Source: Umbilicaria muhlenbergii (taxonomy: Eukaryota; Ascomycota; Lecanoromycetes; Umbilicariales; Umbilicariaceae). From it: a stretch of DNA of 64,000 nt. Position numbers and translations under genes: made by a program. The notes beneath the pieces are model-generated. The model was not told where the DNA came from. It searched no databases and saw nothing but the letters and a program-made list of their open reading frames with translations. Shown one piece after another: positions 10,755 to 22,980 of this stretch. The stretch is from contig KK106985.1 of the NCBI GenBank assembly GCA_000611775.1, positions 1,102,291 through 1,166,290 on the forward strand, written 5' to 3'. Each line of letters opens with the position of its first letter. Positions within the stretch are counted from its first letter, which is position 1.

Positions 10755-12540
10755 TCATTTCTGCTTGCTGTTCGCCTTACCTGTGAAGGCAACATTCACA
10801 CCATAAGCAGGCTGGAGCACGACCTCTGACTTCAAGCACGGCCTGTTTGGATCATCGAACCCATCAAGACTGTCGAACCGCTGTAGCAGTCTGACAATCG
10901 TGTAGCCTGCCTCAGTCAGTGCGAACTGCTGCCCGATGCAAATCCTCGGACCACCGTTGAAAGGAATGTAGCACCAAGGTTTGGGCTGCCAGCTGAGCCA
11001 CCGATCGGGGTCGAAAACCAGTGGCTGAGAATGAGCGGGATACAGATCTTCCCGGCGCTGCATAGCTAATACAGAGTAGCCCACAATTGTGTCTTTCAAT
11101 ACTCCTACTGGGAGCCCGCCGGAAAGCCCTCCACCACGGGGCAATGTAGTATCACATAGCGCAATGCGGAGATTGAACGGCACTGATGGATAGAGCCGCA
11201 AAGTCTCATTGATTGTGCTCTATCATTTAGATCAGTATTCATCTTGATTGGGAGTTGCGCTGCAGCGCATAAAGCGGTGCGACTACATGCCGGCACCAGA
11301 AAATCCACGGGACTGACCTGTAGATACTTCATGTCCTTCAAATTGCGATAGGTTGGCGGGTTCTCGAGACCAACGGTGTCAATAATTTCAGCTCGGAGCT
11401 TTCGAAATACTTCTGGGTGACGTGCCAGCTCGTACATGGTCCATGACAAAGCAGCAGCGGTTGTGTCTCGACCGGCAAGCAAAATGGCAACAATCTGATC
11501 ACGCAAGACCTTCCGATCCTGCGTAGTACTCGCCAGCGCCTGCAAAAACGTGTATTTCGATTCCATTCTAGCCGCAAGTTCTTCAGGCGAGAACGACAGT
11601 GCTTCCTCAATAAAAGGGCTGATGAATTTTTCGATGGTCTTAACTCCGGCGTTGTATGATGAGCGTGGTATGATCACGTTAGCGGGTCTATCACAAGGTC
11701 AGATGCAGAGTTGTCTGGGTTGAGAATCGCGACTTACCCAGCCCTGGTAATGAAATTTTGGATTCTCTGCACTTCAGCGAAAGCCTTGGCAAAGTCGTGC
11801 TGAGGACTCTTAAGGCTGTTGACGCTGGTGCCTAGAAGAAATTCTGTTGCTACGTCGAGCGTGAATCGGAGAAATAGGTCATTGGCGTCTATAGCATTCA
11901 TTCCTCGCAAATCATTTTTCTCACCAGGCACTGTGTAGCTGTCGTTTGTGTCCTTGTTGTTCACTATAAGTGTAATGAGCCGCTGGACATGGCGCTCAAA
12001 GACTTGCAAATCGGATACTCGTTCTGTGACGAATTGCGGTCGGATGAGTCGCCGATTGTGCTGCCACCTATCGCCGTCCGTCGTGAAGATACTGTCGCCT
12101 AAGAACTCCTCCCAATCATCATGAAAGCGCTGTCCTTTCCCGTAGTCGGAAAATTGAGCAGCGAGAATGGCTTTGATATTCTCAGGGTTGACAGTGAAGA
12201 CACAGCGAAGCCCGGCCAATGTCACTTCAGCAGTAGAGGCGTCGGGGGCTCCACGGAACCAAGCTGTCCAGACGTCCAAGTCGCGGTACCGTGTAGCAGC
12301 ATAGATCGTACGGAAAATGACGTCCACGCCTATGTTACGTCAATCGTTGCTAGAAAGTACCTTATGGAATAGACAATTCACACCGAAGGGCAGATAGGAT
12401 GGTATTCTCTTAGCGCGACCACCAAGAGCCTGGATTTTGCGCTCTTCCACGCCCCATTGGAACAGCTTGATCAAGATATAGATGACAAGAGTAACGACAG
12501 TTACCCTGACAGGCATCGATTCAGCCAGTCCTCCGGCCAT
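10755..12540 (-). CDS. cytochrome P450, CYP52-like
   Basis: Four exons (12540-12384, 12329-11738, 11687-11318, 11219-10755) give 527 aa, the usual P450 length. The N-terminal membrane anchor is VTVVTLVIYILIKLF. The C-helix motif is DRWQHNRRLIRPQF and the oxygen-binding I-helix is LLAGRDTTAAALSW. The ExxR motif in INETLRLYP spans the start of the last exon. The haem loop FNGGPRICIGQQFALTEAGY holds the cysteine ligand. The last motif is typical of the CYP52 clan, which hydroxylates alkanes and fatty acids at the endoplasmic reticulum; the actual substrate cannot be told from sequence. Introns are 54, 50 and 98 bp. All key residues are present, so the enzyme looks functional. It is 20 kb from the PKS and need not belong to that cluster. 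Confidence 0.92.
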
Positions 12541-13765
12541 CACGGTAGCGCTCTAACAGTGAGGAAGGTGTTTGGTAACATCGGGAGAAAACAACGGTTG
12601 GGCGAGGGTCGAGCCTCGCTCGCCAAGTCCTTCGTGCCTAAAATTGTGTGGCTGAGGCCTTCTGCTCACGATTACGGGTAGGGTAGTGGCTTTGCTTGCC
12701 CACACGCACCTTGTAATATTCAATATCTGCGTGAACGAGTACAGTGCCGTGGGGCGAACAGTTTGAAGAGGTACAATCTTATGTGCAGACGGCCATTCAC
12801 ACTACCAGCTGTCAATTCCAAAACTTTGCAGGAGATCTTGAGCGTTCTTGTTAGGGATTGGCGTAGTAGTGAAATGACCGGGACCTACGGGGGTATTCGG
12901 GGTACGTTGCATGCTCCTGGACGGGCCCTCTCCGGCCACCACTGATTCTGTTTTTGGTATTGCTTGCCTGTCTGACCATTGGAGAGGAACAATCTACAGA
13001 CATCCAACCGTAAGGCGTGGCCTCTGCCAGCAAGAACGATCGTCAAGCTGCTGATTCCATTCAGTGCAAGCAAAGTATCAGCTATCGGGTAGGATCTCCT
13101 CATGCTAAAGAGATGTGTCCGGACTGTGATTACAGTGGTGCCGAGACTCTTATTAGTCGGGAAATCTTGTGAAACAAGGCTTTTGACTCTTGACATTCTT
13201 TTCTTCATTAGCTCGAACATTTTGCTAGAGTACCGTTTGAAGATACTCAGTGGTGCAGTCACCATCCCTTTGCTGATCCAGCATATGCACACACCAGTGC
13301 CTAAACGGAGCATAAGGGCGAATTTGAACAAAGTGGTATGGGACGAAGGGGGTTATCCCGCTGATTTTGGCCGGCCAGGCTCCCGTAACTTTCGTGGGCG
13401 CCGGCGATAAAGAGCAGGGCAGGGATTCAATGAAGGATCTAGGGGTTCTAGTGGAAACGTTTCCACATCCATCAAGGGGTGGCATGGATCTCGTCTGATT
13501 AAAGCACCAACTAAATCCATACATTTGATACCATCTACCATAAACAATGCTAATTCTCCCAGAAGATGAAAAGTATATAGGAATAATCTTCCGCAAACCT
13601 AGCAAATCCATCCACAACCCGGGATCACTAGAATGAGTTCGCAGAAATGAACCTTCACGTCACCACTGCCCCGGCCCCCTCTTCCTCGTCATCCTCCTAT
13701 CCCCATCTCCATCACTATTCCCCCATTCCCACCGTCCCATCCCATCCTCATCACCATCCCCAGCT
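12541..13765. other. 1.2 kb intergenic, nothing recognised
   Basis: Only short overlapping frames without domains, lying between the P450 promoter and the PEX11 3' end. Confidence 0.45.
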
Positions 13766-14852
13766 CTACGCCGTCTTCTTCCACTGGCTCCACACACCTA
13801 ATAAACTGCTGACCGTCCCCGCCAGCCCCACAAACCCATCATCCAAATTTACATACTCCAACGCCGAACTCGGGACCGTCAAATCGCACAAATCCGAGAT
13901 GAGTTGGATATTAGTAGCCGTACGCTCCCTGATGTCCTTAGTCAGCCCAAACCTCAACCCCATGCCAGCCCCAGCCCCATCCCATCACAAACCTCCCGCC
14001 TCAAAAAGAAATGTCTACATACCTTGCAAGCTTCTTACTCTCCACCACGCCCTCCCCATCGTTCTTGTCAACCCCCTGCTCCCTCTGCCTCAGCTGATAA
14101 AGCGTATACAGCCCCGCGACAACATTGAAAGTCAGGCCGACGAACCAGGCCTTGTACGCCTCCCTCTGCATCCGCTTGGTATTGGCGCTCTTTCGGATAC
14201 CGGCCGCATCGAGCTGTCGTTAACCAATTAGCCACTTTCCACTCACCCCAAACCCAATCCATCTTCCACCACCCCCGTCTCCCCCCATCCTATCTATCCA
14301 ACCCCTCCCCCTTCTCCTCCACCCTTCTCCCCTCCCCAAGCTACACCCCCCGCTTCCTCCCCCAAGGTCGAACAAGACCCAGACGTACATAAGTTCCCAT
14401 ATCCAGCGTCAAATACATCGCGTACCCCAACTGCCTCCCCACCGCACAATACCGGAGCACCGCATCCCCGCCCTTCGCATCCGCCGCCACCGCCGCCGCC
14501 TTGAAATGCTCCACGTTCTTCCCGATCCGCAGCAGTTTGCGCGAGAGGCCGAACTGTTTCTTGATGGCGTCGAAGGGGGCGATGGAGCTGGGCAGCGCGT
14601 TGGTGCGCAGCAGGTACCAGGCGTAGAAGCGGGAGAAGTATTGCAGGGTGCGGAGGAGTTTGTCGCGTCCGACTTCGGGGGGAGGTTAGTGGAGGTGTGG
14701 GCTGGAATGGGGGGAGTGGGAGAGGGGGGATTGGGAATTGGAACGGGGGTGGTGAGCAAGGGAGAGGGGAGGGGGCAGGACGGACCGGTTGTGGCGACGA
14801 AGCGGAGGTAGTGCGCCACCGTCGGGTGGTAGATGACGGCGTCTGCGACCAT
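13766..14852 (-). CDS. PEX11: peroxisomal membrane protein PEX11
   Basis: Four exons (14852-14786, 14672-14389, 14213-14023, 13928-13766) give 234 aa, the usual length of fungal PEX11. Conserved stretches in order: VADAVIYHPTVAHYLRFVAT, VGRDKLLRTLQYFSRFYAWY, FGLSRKLLRIGKNVEHFKAA, YCAVGRQLGYAMYLTLDM, LDAAGIRKS, AYKAWFVGLTFNVVAGLYTLY and ESKKLARERTATNIQLISDL. PEX11 is an amphipathic-helix protein that elongates and divides peroxisomes and controls their number. Introns are 113, 175 and 94 bp, two of them C-rich. That pyrimidine richness makes several long antisense or out-of-frame ORFs over this gene, which are shadows. No defect was seen. Confidence 0.93.
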
Positions 14853-15420
14853 GATGACAGGTAATATGGAGGATAATTCGTAGAATCAGTGAGGGTTTTG
14901 AGAGTGTTTGTGCAGCGTTTTGACAGAAGCAGTGGTGGAGGTTGAGCGGGAAGCGGGCCTCGGCATATTTCGGGCTTCGTGGCCGAAGAGGGAAGTGTAC
15001 CGAGTCGCCGTGAAGGAGGTGCCAAGGCCCATGTGAAGATGGCCTGGCTTACTCCAAATTGGATCATCAGAGTACGCGGGGTAGTGATTATGGGTTTAGG
15101 TAATATCGATTAGATTGATGCTACGGACTAGAGTAGATGAGCATACGATGCTAGTAGAGCATACGATGCTACATCAATAACTTTGGGTATTCAATGCTAC
15201 ACAAGCTAGCAATATCCGTATGAGCTCGCTTTACTGGACTTTATTTTCTGAGGCCCAGCGGCGAAGCAGCAGCAACATCTTCTTGCGTAGCTCGCTGGAT
15301 GCGGTCGATGAAGACCACACAAGGTACCCCGTGCGCACCAAGGGTGCATTAACGGGCCATATGTTAGTTGACGAGAACAAGCTCTCGGTCCATGTTGGCG
15401 TAGTAGTTGACCCATTTCGC
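14853..15420. other. intergenic, PEX11 promoter and Abd1 3' flank
   Basis: About 570 bp. A short imperfect direct repeat (agcatacgatgct near 15140 and 15160) is the only pattern noted. Confidence 0.4.
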
Positions 15421-17606
15421 CTACACTTTATAAAAGCAGAAAGCATGGTAGAAACCTAGAGGCACATCAATCAGTATTGTGAACTGTCACGTTAGAACCG
15501 TATGCTACATACTTGCGGCTTCCATCTCCTCATCACTCACAAGGAGCGGTCCTCCGCCCCTCTCCCGAACGCCCATCTTCTCACTGAGAGGTCCTAGGAT
15601 TTGGTCGTCCTTCTCTTCCTTCCAAACATCCAGGAAAGGCTTGCGGTACTGCTGTTCAAGGTTGTAGTCTTCCGCAAGTCTGATATAAGTTTCTGTTAGC
15701 TTACACATTCGCGGAAAAATAGGAATTGGTATCATACGCTCGGAAGGCTTCCCATGGTACCACGTATTCAGGAACTTCTTCGACTGCTTCTTCCATGAAA
15801 TAGCTATACCTCCAGCCGAAAGGCGGCCGGAAAACACCATCCTCGGGCGTCTTGCCGGGGAAACGTACACGATATATGCTGTTTCCCCACTCCGGGAAAG
15901 CCAGGCCAGTAACCTTGTCAGGTTCAGCACCCTCCGGCTTCTCTTTCGAGCCTTGAGCGGCGCTCGTCGACTCTCCACCGGCCGTTCCGTCTGCAGATAA
16001 CTTTGGTTGCTTCTGATAGAACTCTTCAACCCTAGAACGTATGACATCGGAATTAGGGATGACGCCGAGGAATCTCCCGCCCTTCTTGAGACTTCCTGCC
16101 ACGTTCCGCAACATCCCCCTTGCCTTTGTCTCACTCTCAAAGGCATAGTGCATACAGAACATCATAGACACCACATCAAAGCCACCACCACCCCAGCGCG
16201 CACTAATTGCTCCTCCACTTCCAGGCCCAACACTTCCATCAATCCCAACTTCCTGAATGATTGGTAAGTCTCCAAGCCATTCTCCAAAACAGTCTTTGAC
16301 AAAGAACTCGCCCTGGAATGTCCGCTGCGGCCGACCACCACGGAACCCTCCTCTACCCCCTCTACCGACGCCACGCATCTGTACGTATCGTTCCCGTGCT
16401 TGATCAATAGAGATCTCGGCCGGATCAACGCCAACATACAGCTCTACCGGCTGCGGTGCTTGCTGCCACTTCCCCAGATCCCCACCCTTTCCGCACCCAA
16501 CGTCCAGCACAAGTAGACCTTGCGGTGCCGGCTCGAACTCACTCCCACCTCTAACATTGGCCCCTCCTGGCATAAAATTTTCGTTCGGGGAGAATTTTTG
16601 GATGATCGTACTCTTGATCCAGTTGTTAAAACTTCGCAAACCCTTGATCCGACTATCGGTCTTCCGCCAGTCTCTTCCCCGCTCTGGTACTGCATTATAG
16701 TGCTGTCTGACGACGTCGTGGACCCCTCTTGTTGCCGCAGTTTTCTTCGCCTCCGCCAATTGCTCCTGCTCCCTATCAATCTGGCGCTGTTTGAGTATCT
16801 CCTTTTCGGCTGTGCCTATGCGGGAAGCTCCTCCCGGTCGCTTACGCTGTCGCGGGGGAGACCTCGGTGGTGGCGTCGGCGTGCGCTGAATGGGTTGTGG
16901 AGAGGGTGATCGTCGTGCTGAATAAGCCTCCCTGCGTCTATGTTGGGGAGGACGTCTCTGTGGTGAGCGTGACCGGGCTCGCTTACGATCATCTCGGCCT
17001 GGGCTTCGAGATCTTCTGAAAGCGCTGTGAATGTCTCCAGGCCTCTCTCGGTGAGATGGTCGCGGATGTTCAGAACCATTTTCAGGGCCACGACTGATTG
17101 TGTCCTCTCGTGCCTCATGCGGAGGACTGGCCCGTCGTCTTTTGCTTGGCGGCTCGCTTGCTCTCTGGCGCTCTTCTGCTGACGGAGATGTCTTGCCAGT
17201 GAGTTGGGATGTTGCACTCTTTTCGCGGTGAGATTCGGGCGAGCGATTACGCTTCCTGGGCTTCGACGCGGACATGTTGTCGCGCTGTGAAGGCGCCTGG
17301 GATGTAGGCATGTCTGCGGATTGGGTGGGAGTTGAAAGATCCTTGTGGCAGTTTCCTGGGAGTGACGGGCTTTGGTGTAACTGTCTCTGCCATTTTAGTC
17401 GTGGTAAGACAGTGATAAAGCCTCACGCCTACCTCGGAAACGCCATGCTCATTGGGGTGGCCTGCAGCATCCCGATCGTGGTGATCTAACTGCTCCTGCT
17501 TGCTAATCGACGCGTGACTGGATCGGCGCTCGGCAGAGTCATGCTCGTTCTGATCGCCAGGAGCGTCCTCTGAAGAAGTGAAGATATCCCTCGCGGGGTC
17601 GTACAT
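15421..17606 (-). CDS. ABD1: mRNA cap guanine-N7 methyltransferase (Abd1)
   Basis: Exons 17606-17427, 17386-15738, 15679-15513 and 15455-15421 give about 676 aa. The first intron is 40 bp as drawn; an alternative donor six bases upstream makes it 46 bp and keeps frame. The first exon encodes MYDPARDIFTSS. It is followed by a long RS/RP-rich basic disordered region of about 180 aa, then the methyltransferase. Its motifs are HYNAVPERGRDWR, IKGLRSFNNWIKS, the SAM motif VLDVGCGKGGDLGKW, YVGVDPAEISIDQARERY, DVVSMMFCMHYAFES and GRFLGVIPNSDVI. The C-terminus is DEEMEAAS-FYHAFCFYKV, spliced across the last intron. The enzyme methylates the G cap of nascent mRNA in the nucleus. An RGG-rich insert (GVGRGGRGGFRGGRP) after the SAM region is notable. 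Divergent from RPN7. Confidence 0.93.
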
Positions 17607-17991
17607 GAGTACGGTGTTCGAGCAACGAGTGGACGGTTTTTGCTGGAGCCATGCAGTTAGGGCATGCTAGATTTCATTCGTGACTGCGGCTTACAGTCCC
17701 TATGTTTGATCACAGTTACCGTGAGAGATGATAAGCAATTGCTTTACCCTTTGAGGTGATTGGGGGACTTGATTTCTCCCTGCCGAGGAAGCTTCGTCTG
17801 AGGAAGCTTCACTAGCGTCAGGGTCCAAGCTTCTTACATCGCCGCAGATCAGCCAAAACATCTTGAGCCTCGACTCTATCGCCCTCCACGCCGGCATTCT
17901 TCCCTTCATCATCCATCTTTCATTTCCGTTAACACTGGCACGATTTAACTGAACCTTCGCAAGCTGCAGAATATAAGGAATTACCGGAAAT
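17607..17991. promoter_or_regulatory. shared 385 bp divergent promoter region, ABD1 / RPN7
   Basis: The start codons of two divergently transcribed housekeeping genes lie 385 bp apart, so this stretch must hold both promoters. No PACE-type proteasome element (GGTGGCAAA) was found by eye. A small direct repeat (gaagcttcgtctgaggaagcttc, near 17788-17810) is visible. Confidence 0.5.
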
Positions 17992-19599
17992 ATGGGCTCA
18001 GATCCGCAATATGCCAAGTATCCCGACCTCTCCCTAGCCCAAGACATCTTCACCCTCACAAACCCGGCATCTACAGAGCCTTCGCGGCAAACGTCGCTCA
18101 AGAAGCTCCAAGATGCCATATCAGAACACAAAATGGCGCCGCTCTACCGCTTTCTCGCCCACCCAGTTGATGGTGTCCTTAACCCGTCGGGTGAGGGTTC
18201 CGTAGCGCAGCCCGCCAAACCGGGGGCAAGGAGACCCAGCGGAACCTCTGGTATCATGGCGAGGAGGACGTTGGTTTCTGGGGTCGAACTTCCCTGGGAC
18301 GAACCACTCTACGAGAAATTACGGACGGAGAACGAGGAAGAGCTAGAGACGTTCCAGCAGGAGGAAGAAGAGGCTGCGGAGAAAGCCGGGGAAACGGAGG
18401 TGCAGGCGGCGAGGGGGAAGAGAGCGGAATTCTGGGCGAGAATAGGAGATAAGGTACTGATGCTACCTGTACGATCATGGCATGCTGTGGGCCGAAGACT
18501 GACGAGATGATTTCGATCAGGAAAAAGCCATAATCTCGTATGAAGCTGTCTTCGAAAAGACCGGCGTGCTCGGCACCAAGATTGACCTAGTACTCGCGAT
18601 TATACGCGTTGGTATGTTCTTTGGGGACAAACTCATGGTCAAGAAGAACATCGATCGTGCGAAAGCGCTTGTCGAAAGCGGGGGAGACTGGGACCGTCGA
18701 AACCGCCTAAAGGCTTACCAAGGCCTCCACCTACTCACAATCCGTTCGTACAACCTCGCCGCTCCCCTCCTCCTCGACAGTCTATCAACTTTCACGAGCT
18801 ACGAATTGTGCAGCTACTCGTCACTCGTGGTCTACTCAGTGCTTGCGGGCTCTGTGTCTCTCAAGCGTGTAGACTTCAAGTCGAAAGTTGTCGATGCCCC
18901 GGAAATTAGGGCTATTCTCGGTGATGGTGAAGATAAGCTAGCAGCACTGTCGGGCGCTATCTCATCAGGTCCAGGCACCGGCGACGAAGAGATGCAAGAT
19001 GTTTCGTCGGCAACACCAACACCTGCACCAGCCGCGGTCAATCTCACTACGCTCGGATCTGGCAGTGCGGATCAAGCGGAAATAGAAGCTCCTGTCGACT
19101 TCACTCCCCTGGCTGGACTTGTCAGAAGTCTGTATGTGGGCAACTACCAGTCTTTCTTTTTGTCGTTGGCGGCCGCGGAGGAGACCTTCTTGAGTCAGGA
19201 CCGGTACCTATACGAGCACCGAGGATGGTTCGTGCGGGAAATGCGATTGCGAGGCTACCAACAGCTCCTGCAGAGTTACCGAGTCGTTGGTTTGGCGAGT
19301 ATGGCGAAAGACTTCGGGGTGTCGGTGGACTTCCTTGACCGGTACGTGACCTCCGTGCTTTCTACTGAGACATTGACGGGCTGTCTTTGCTCATGTTCTG
19401 TCCCAGCGACCTGGCCAGATTCATTGCAGCAGATCGGATACCATGTACGATTGACCGTGTCAACGGAATCATCGAGACCAATCGCCCGGACGACAAGAAC
19501 AAGCAGTACACGGATGTTGTCAAGCAGGGAGATGCTCTGATCACGAAGTTGCAGAAATACGGCCAAGCGGTGAGATTACGGGGCAGCGAGAGAGGCTGA
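17992..19599 (+). CDS. RPN7: 26S proteasome regulatory subunit Rpn7
   Basis: Three exons (17992-18453, 18521-19341, 19407-19599) give 491 aa, normal for fungal Rpn7. N-terminal region MGSDPQYAKYPDLSLAQDIF, then a helical TPR-like block including KTGVLGTKIDLVLAIIRVGMF, RRNRLKAYQGLHLLTIRSYN and FTSYELCSYSSLVVY. The PCI domain is at the C-terminus (FLSLAAAEETFL, LQSYRVVGLASMAKDFGVS, DLARFIAADRIPCTIDRVNGIIETN). Rpn7 is a scaffold of the proteasome lid. An acidic, Ala/Pro-rich insert (about residues 285-320) looks disordered. Introns are 67 and 65 bp with good consensus. It looks intact. Confidence 0.94.
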
Positions 19600-19936
19600 A
19601 GCGTGGGTCACCGGCGTTCCGTGGTTTGTCCGTAGCATAGCGAATCCGGGCATGTGTTTAAAACATGAGAACTGGAAGCTGCAGTCTATCTCTGTAGAAC
19701 AAGCCAATGAGATGCTTTGCTTTGGAAGATCAGTACCTTACATGCCGCCCCCCACGCCCTCAGCAGCCTGAAGAGCAGGGGAGCACGGAGTGGGGAGCCT
19801 CTGCCGCCGAGGGCAGCTGTAAGCGAGACGTCGGCGAGAATGGTGGTGCAATCTCGACGAGCGCAGTCGCCTCAGTCCGTTATCGCAGATGATCTTGCCA
19901 TCCAACATTATTGCTTCTTGTCGTTCGACCGGCCTG

Positions 19937-20032
19937 GTACGCCAGAGCTTGTACGCCAGAGCTTGTACGCCAGAGCTTGTACGCCAGAGCTTGTACGCCA
20001 GAGCTTGTACGCCAGGGCTTGTACGCCAGCGC
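19937..20032. repeat. 14-bp minisatellite, about 7 copies
   Basis: The unit gtacgccagagctt is repeated head to tail from 19937: five perfect copies, then one with a single change, then a partial copy. Because 14 is not a multiple of three, all frames through it give repeating peptides, so the ORFs here are artefacts. It lies in the RPN7 to ALT1 interval. Confidence 0.95.
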
Positions 20033-20452
20033 ACCGACTTCCCGTGTTCGGACGAAGCATCGAGGCTAGACGGCTATCGGAGTAGAATCAGTAATTGCCT
20101 TTTACCCCTCCGCCCAATCGTATAGCCTTCGCTGCCTTCCATGACGCCGTCACCAATGCTCACGCGAGTCGAGAGATTGTCTGGCACTCTTCAACGAAAT
20201 TGCGTGGTCATATCCAATACCCTCGATGCCAGCAGGACATCGGTACGACCAGTCCACGGTAAGTGCTCGGGCGTTGCAGTAATCGACCCGGACGGTCCCC
20301 TGCACCGTGCCTCGGCCCGGGATCCTTCATCTCCTTCATTGTGTCATTCATACAATCTTCTTTTTACACGCTGGTGTAACATTATTCTAATCCCTGAGCG
20401 AATAGTCACCTCTACCTGCTCGAGAACTACACTGTTCGCCACCCACCGCACC

Positions 20453-21982
20453 ATGTCTTCTACCACCGCCCTGCGCAGCCTCAACATCAACAACATCAAC
20501 GCCCATGTCCGAGAAGCCAAATATGCCGTGCGCGGAGAGCTTGCCACCCGATCTGAGATATATCGAGCGAGACTGAGGAAAGGCGACGACAAAGACCTGC
20601 CCTTCGACAAAGTCATCTCTGCCAACATCGGCAACCCTCAGCAACTCGACCAGAAGCCCATAACCTTCTTCCGCCAAGTAGTCAGTCTGCTGGAATACCC
20701 GCCGCTGCTCGAGAACGAGGAGGCGTTGAGGAATGGCTTTGGCTACAAGCAAGACGTGATCGATAGAGCGAAGTGGCTGCTGAACGAAGTCCACAGCGTC
20801 GGCGCATACAGCCAAAGCCAAGGGGCACCGGCAATCCGGAAAAGCGTAGCCAAATTCATCGAAGAACGAGATGGATATCCCGCAGACTGGGAGCGGATCT
20901 TCCTCAGCGCCGGTGCATCATCCGCCGTCAACACGATGCTGAATGTCATCTGTTCGAGTCCCAAGACTGGCATACTCATCCCAATACCGCAATATCCTCT
21001 CTACACTGCCACTTTGGCCGTGCTGAACGCCCGCTGCGTACCATACTACTTGGAAGAAAGCAAAGCATGGGGAACGGACATCAACTCCATCCGCGACGCC
21101 TACAAGAAAGCAGTTTCAGAAGGCACCGACGTCCGGGCAATCGTCGTCATCAACCCCGGCAATCCCACAGGCGCAAGTCTCTCACCCGAGGACATCAAAG
21201 GCGTGCTAGAATTCGCCGCAGAGGAGAAACTCGTCGTCATCGCCGACGAAGTCTACCAAACCAACGTCTTCCAAGGCAAATTCGTCTCCTTCAAGAAAGG
21301 CCTTCGCGATCTCCAAAAAGCCACACCGGAGAAATTCGACAACCTAGAAGTCGTCTCGCTGCACAGCATCTCAAAGGGCATGGTAGGCGAATGCGGGCAC
21401 CGAGGCGGCTACTTTGAGCTCGTCGGTTTCGACGAAGAAGTCGTGGCGCAGATCTACAAGTTCGTGAGCATTATGCTGTGTGCGCCGGTGGTGGGGCAGT
21501 GTCTGGTGGAGATGATGGTGAATCCACCTAAGCAGGGGGATCCGAGTTATCCACTGTATAAGGAGGAGTGGGATGGTATTTACAAGGGTTTGCATCAGAG
21601 GGCGACGGCGTTGTATGATGCTTTCAACCAGATGGAGGGGGTCGAGTGCCAAGACCCTCAGGTATGCTTCCCCTTCTCACCTCATTCCGTCTTCGATATG
21701 GAGTAATCTAACCCCGATTCATAGGGCGCCATGTACCTCTTCCCGACCATCACCCTCTCCGCCAAAGCCAAAGCCCAAGCCGAGAAGGAAGGTCGCAACC
21801 CCGACGACTTCTACTGCTCCCGCCTTCTCGACGCAACAGGTATCTGCGTCGTTCCCGGCTCAGGCTTCGGACAGAAAGAAGGGACGTTGCATTTCCGGAC
21901 CACGTTCTTAGCGCCCGGGACGGATTGGGTGGGCAGAGTGACGGCGTTTCATAAGAAGTTTATGGATGAGTTTAGAGATTAG
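20453..21982 (+). CDS. ALT1: alanine aminotransferase
   Basis: Two exons (20453-21661, 21725-21982; 63 bp intron) give 488 aa from the ATG before SSTTALRSLNINNINAHV. Class I PLP aminotransferase: YAVRGELATRSEIYRARL, substrate-loop region GAYSQSQGAPAIRKSVA, FLSAGASSAVNTML, VVINPGNPTGASLS, ADEVYQTNVF, then the Schiff-base lysine in SLHSISKGMVGECGHRGGY. The C-terminal domain ends GSGFGQKEGTLHFRTTFLAP. It interconverts alanine plus 2-oxoglutarate and pyruvate plus glutamate. The frame stays open 104 codons upstream to an ATG at 20141. That extension is Arg/Ser-rich with few acidic residues and could be a mitochondrial presequence on a longer isoform or just an open 5' leader. Confidence 0.93.
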
Positions 21983-22156
21983 AGTGCTTGATTTCATGGG
22001 GGGGTGGTGATGGGGATGGAAGTGGGGATGTAAATGTAGATAGTCGTATACCCTCTCTACTTAGCCTGTGCAGAAAAATTATAGATTGTTTAATGGGTGT
22101 TTGGTTCGCTATGTTTTTGCGTGCCTGGCTCCATTATCGAATAAAGAAATCACGTG

Positions 22157-22274
22157 TCTCATGGAACGACACCCCCAGTTTCCTACATGGACACCCTCAA
22201 CTTTTTATATACAAGATTTTCTAATCAAAATCACTTAACCCATGTGAAAACTTAGGGGTGTCGTTCTACGAGGA
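22157..22274. mobile_element. MITE-like inverted-repeat element, copy B
   Basis: The left arm (tctcatggaacgacaccccc) and right arm (aggggtgtcgttctacgagga) are reverse complements with few mismatches. The interior is AT-rich (atatacaag). It is about 118 bp, in the same family as copies A, C and D, and lies in the ALT1 3' flank. Confidence 0.75.
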
Positions 22275-22700
22275 CCCGACAAGCACGAGAAAGCTTCCGA
22301 ACCTGGAAATCCCTCCCAACAACCGTGCCAGCACCGAATGACGAGATTCCCAAGAATGGATTGGGCTCCGAGGTTAAAGAGAGATTCACATTTCTTGGTG
22401 CAGTAAGAGGCATGTGGACACCCCATGTGAGCCCACCAGAGGAATCATATACCATATGTTGATGGTTTTCACTTGAGGTATTTACTGGAACTCTTAGCAT
22501 CATGTACATCAAGTGCCCGTTGCTCTCTCTCCTATTCCCGAACACCTGATGAATAAATCATTTTCGGGAGACAAAAATTTGCAACAAACACGTGTGGAAC
22601 CCAAGTCCCGGTGTTCTGCAGCCATGTTTGCAGCGAGCGCTGTAACACTTACGATAGGAGAAGAACTTTATATCTACGCTTAAATCTCCTCTAAAATGAA

Positions 22701-22980
22701 TTCTCGTCATACATCGACACCCCATACATATACATATTTAACCCCAACCGCCTAAACGCTCGTTAAGCCGAACCCTCAAGATAGACAGCTTCAGCATGCT
22801 GACACAACAAAGTTGTCCGTAGAATTCATCATTGGAGGTGGGCATAGTGAGCGCTAAAGCATTCATGTTGTGAATGCTGACTTTAGTTGAAATTTGAGTA
22901 GGCTCCCAACCGAATATCCTATGTTTTAGGGCGTGAGGGGTGTCAATGTATGAAATAGGGGTGTCGTTTTACGAGAAACG
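22701..22980. mobile_element. MITE-like inverted-repeat element, copy C
   Basis: The right end carries the fullest arm of the family at 22936-22980: two ggggtgtc boxes separated by aatgtatgaaata, ending gttttacgagaaacg. The left end (ttctcgt, then catacatcgacacccc, 22701-22723) matches it in reverse complement but lacks one internal block. It is about 280 bp and non-coding. Confidence 0.65.

Noticed and set aside
14294-15067. A 257-codon Pro/Ser-rich minus frame and other long frames over PEX11
   Set aside because: They are out-of-frame shadows of the GC-rich PEX11 exons and pyrimidine-rich introns.
19717-20125. Overlapping repeat-peptide ORFs on both strands
   Set aside because: Produced by the 14-bp minisatellite, which keeps all frames open.
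20773-21417. A 214-codon Arg/His-rich plus frame
   Set aside because: It is the +1 shadow of alanine aminotransferase; its arginine excess comes from codon phase.
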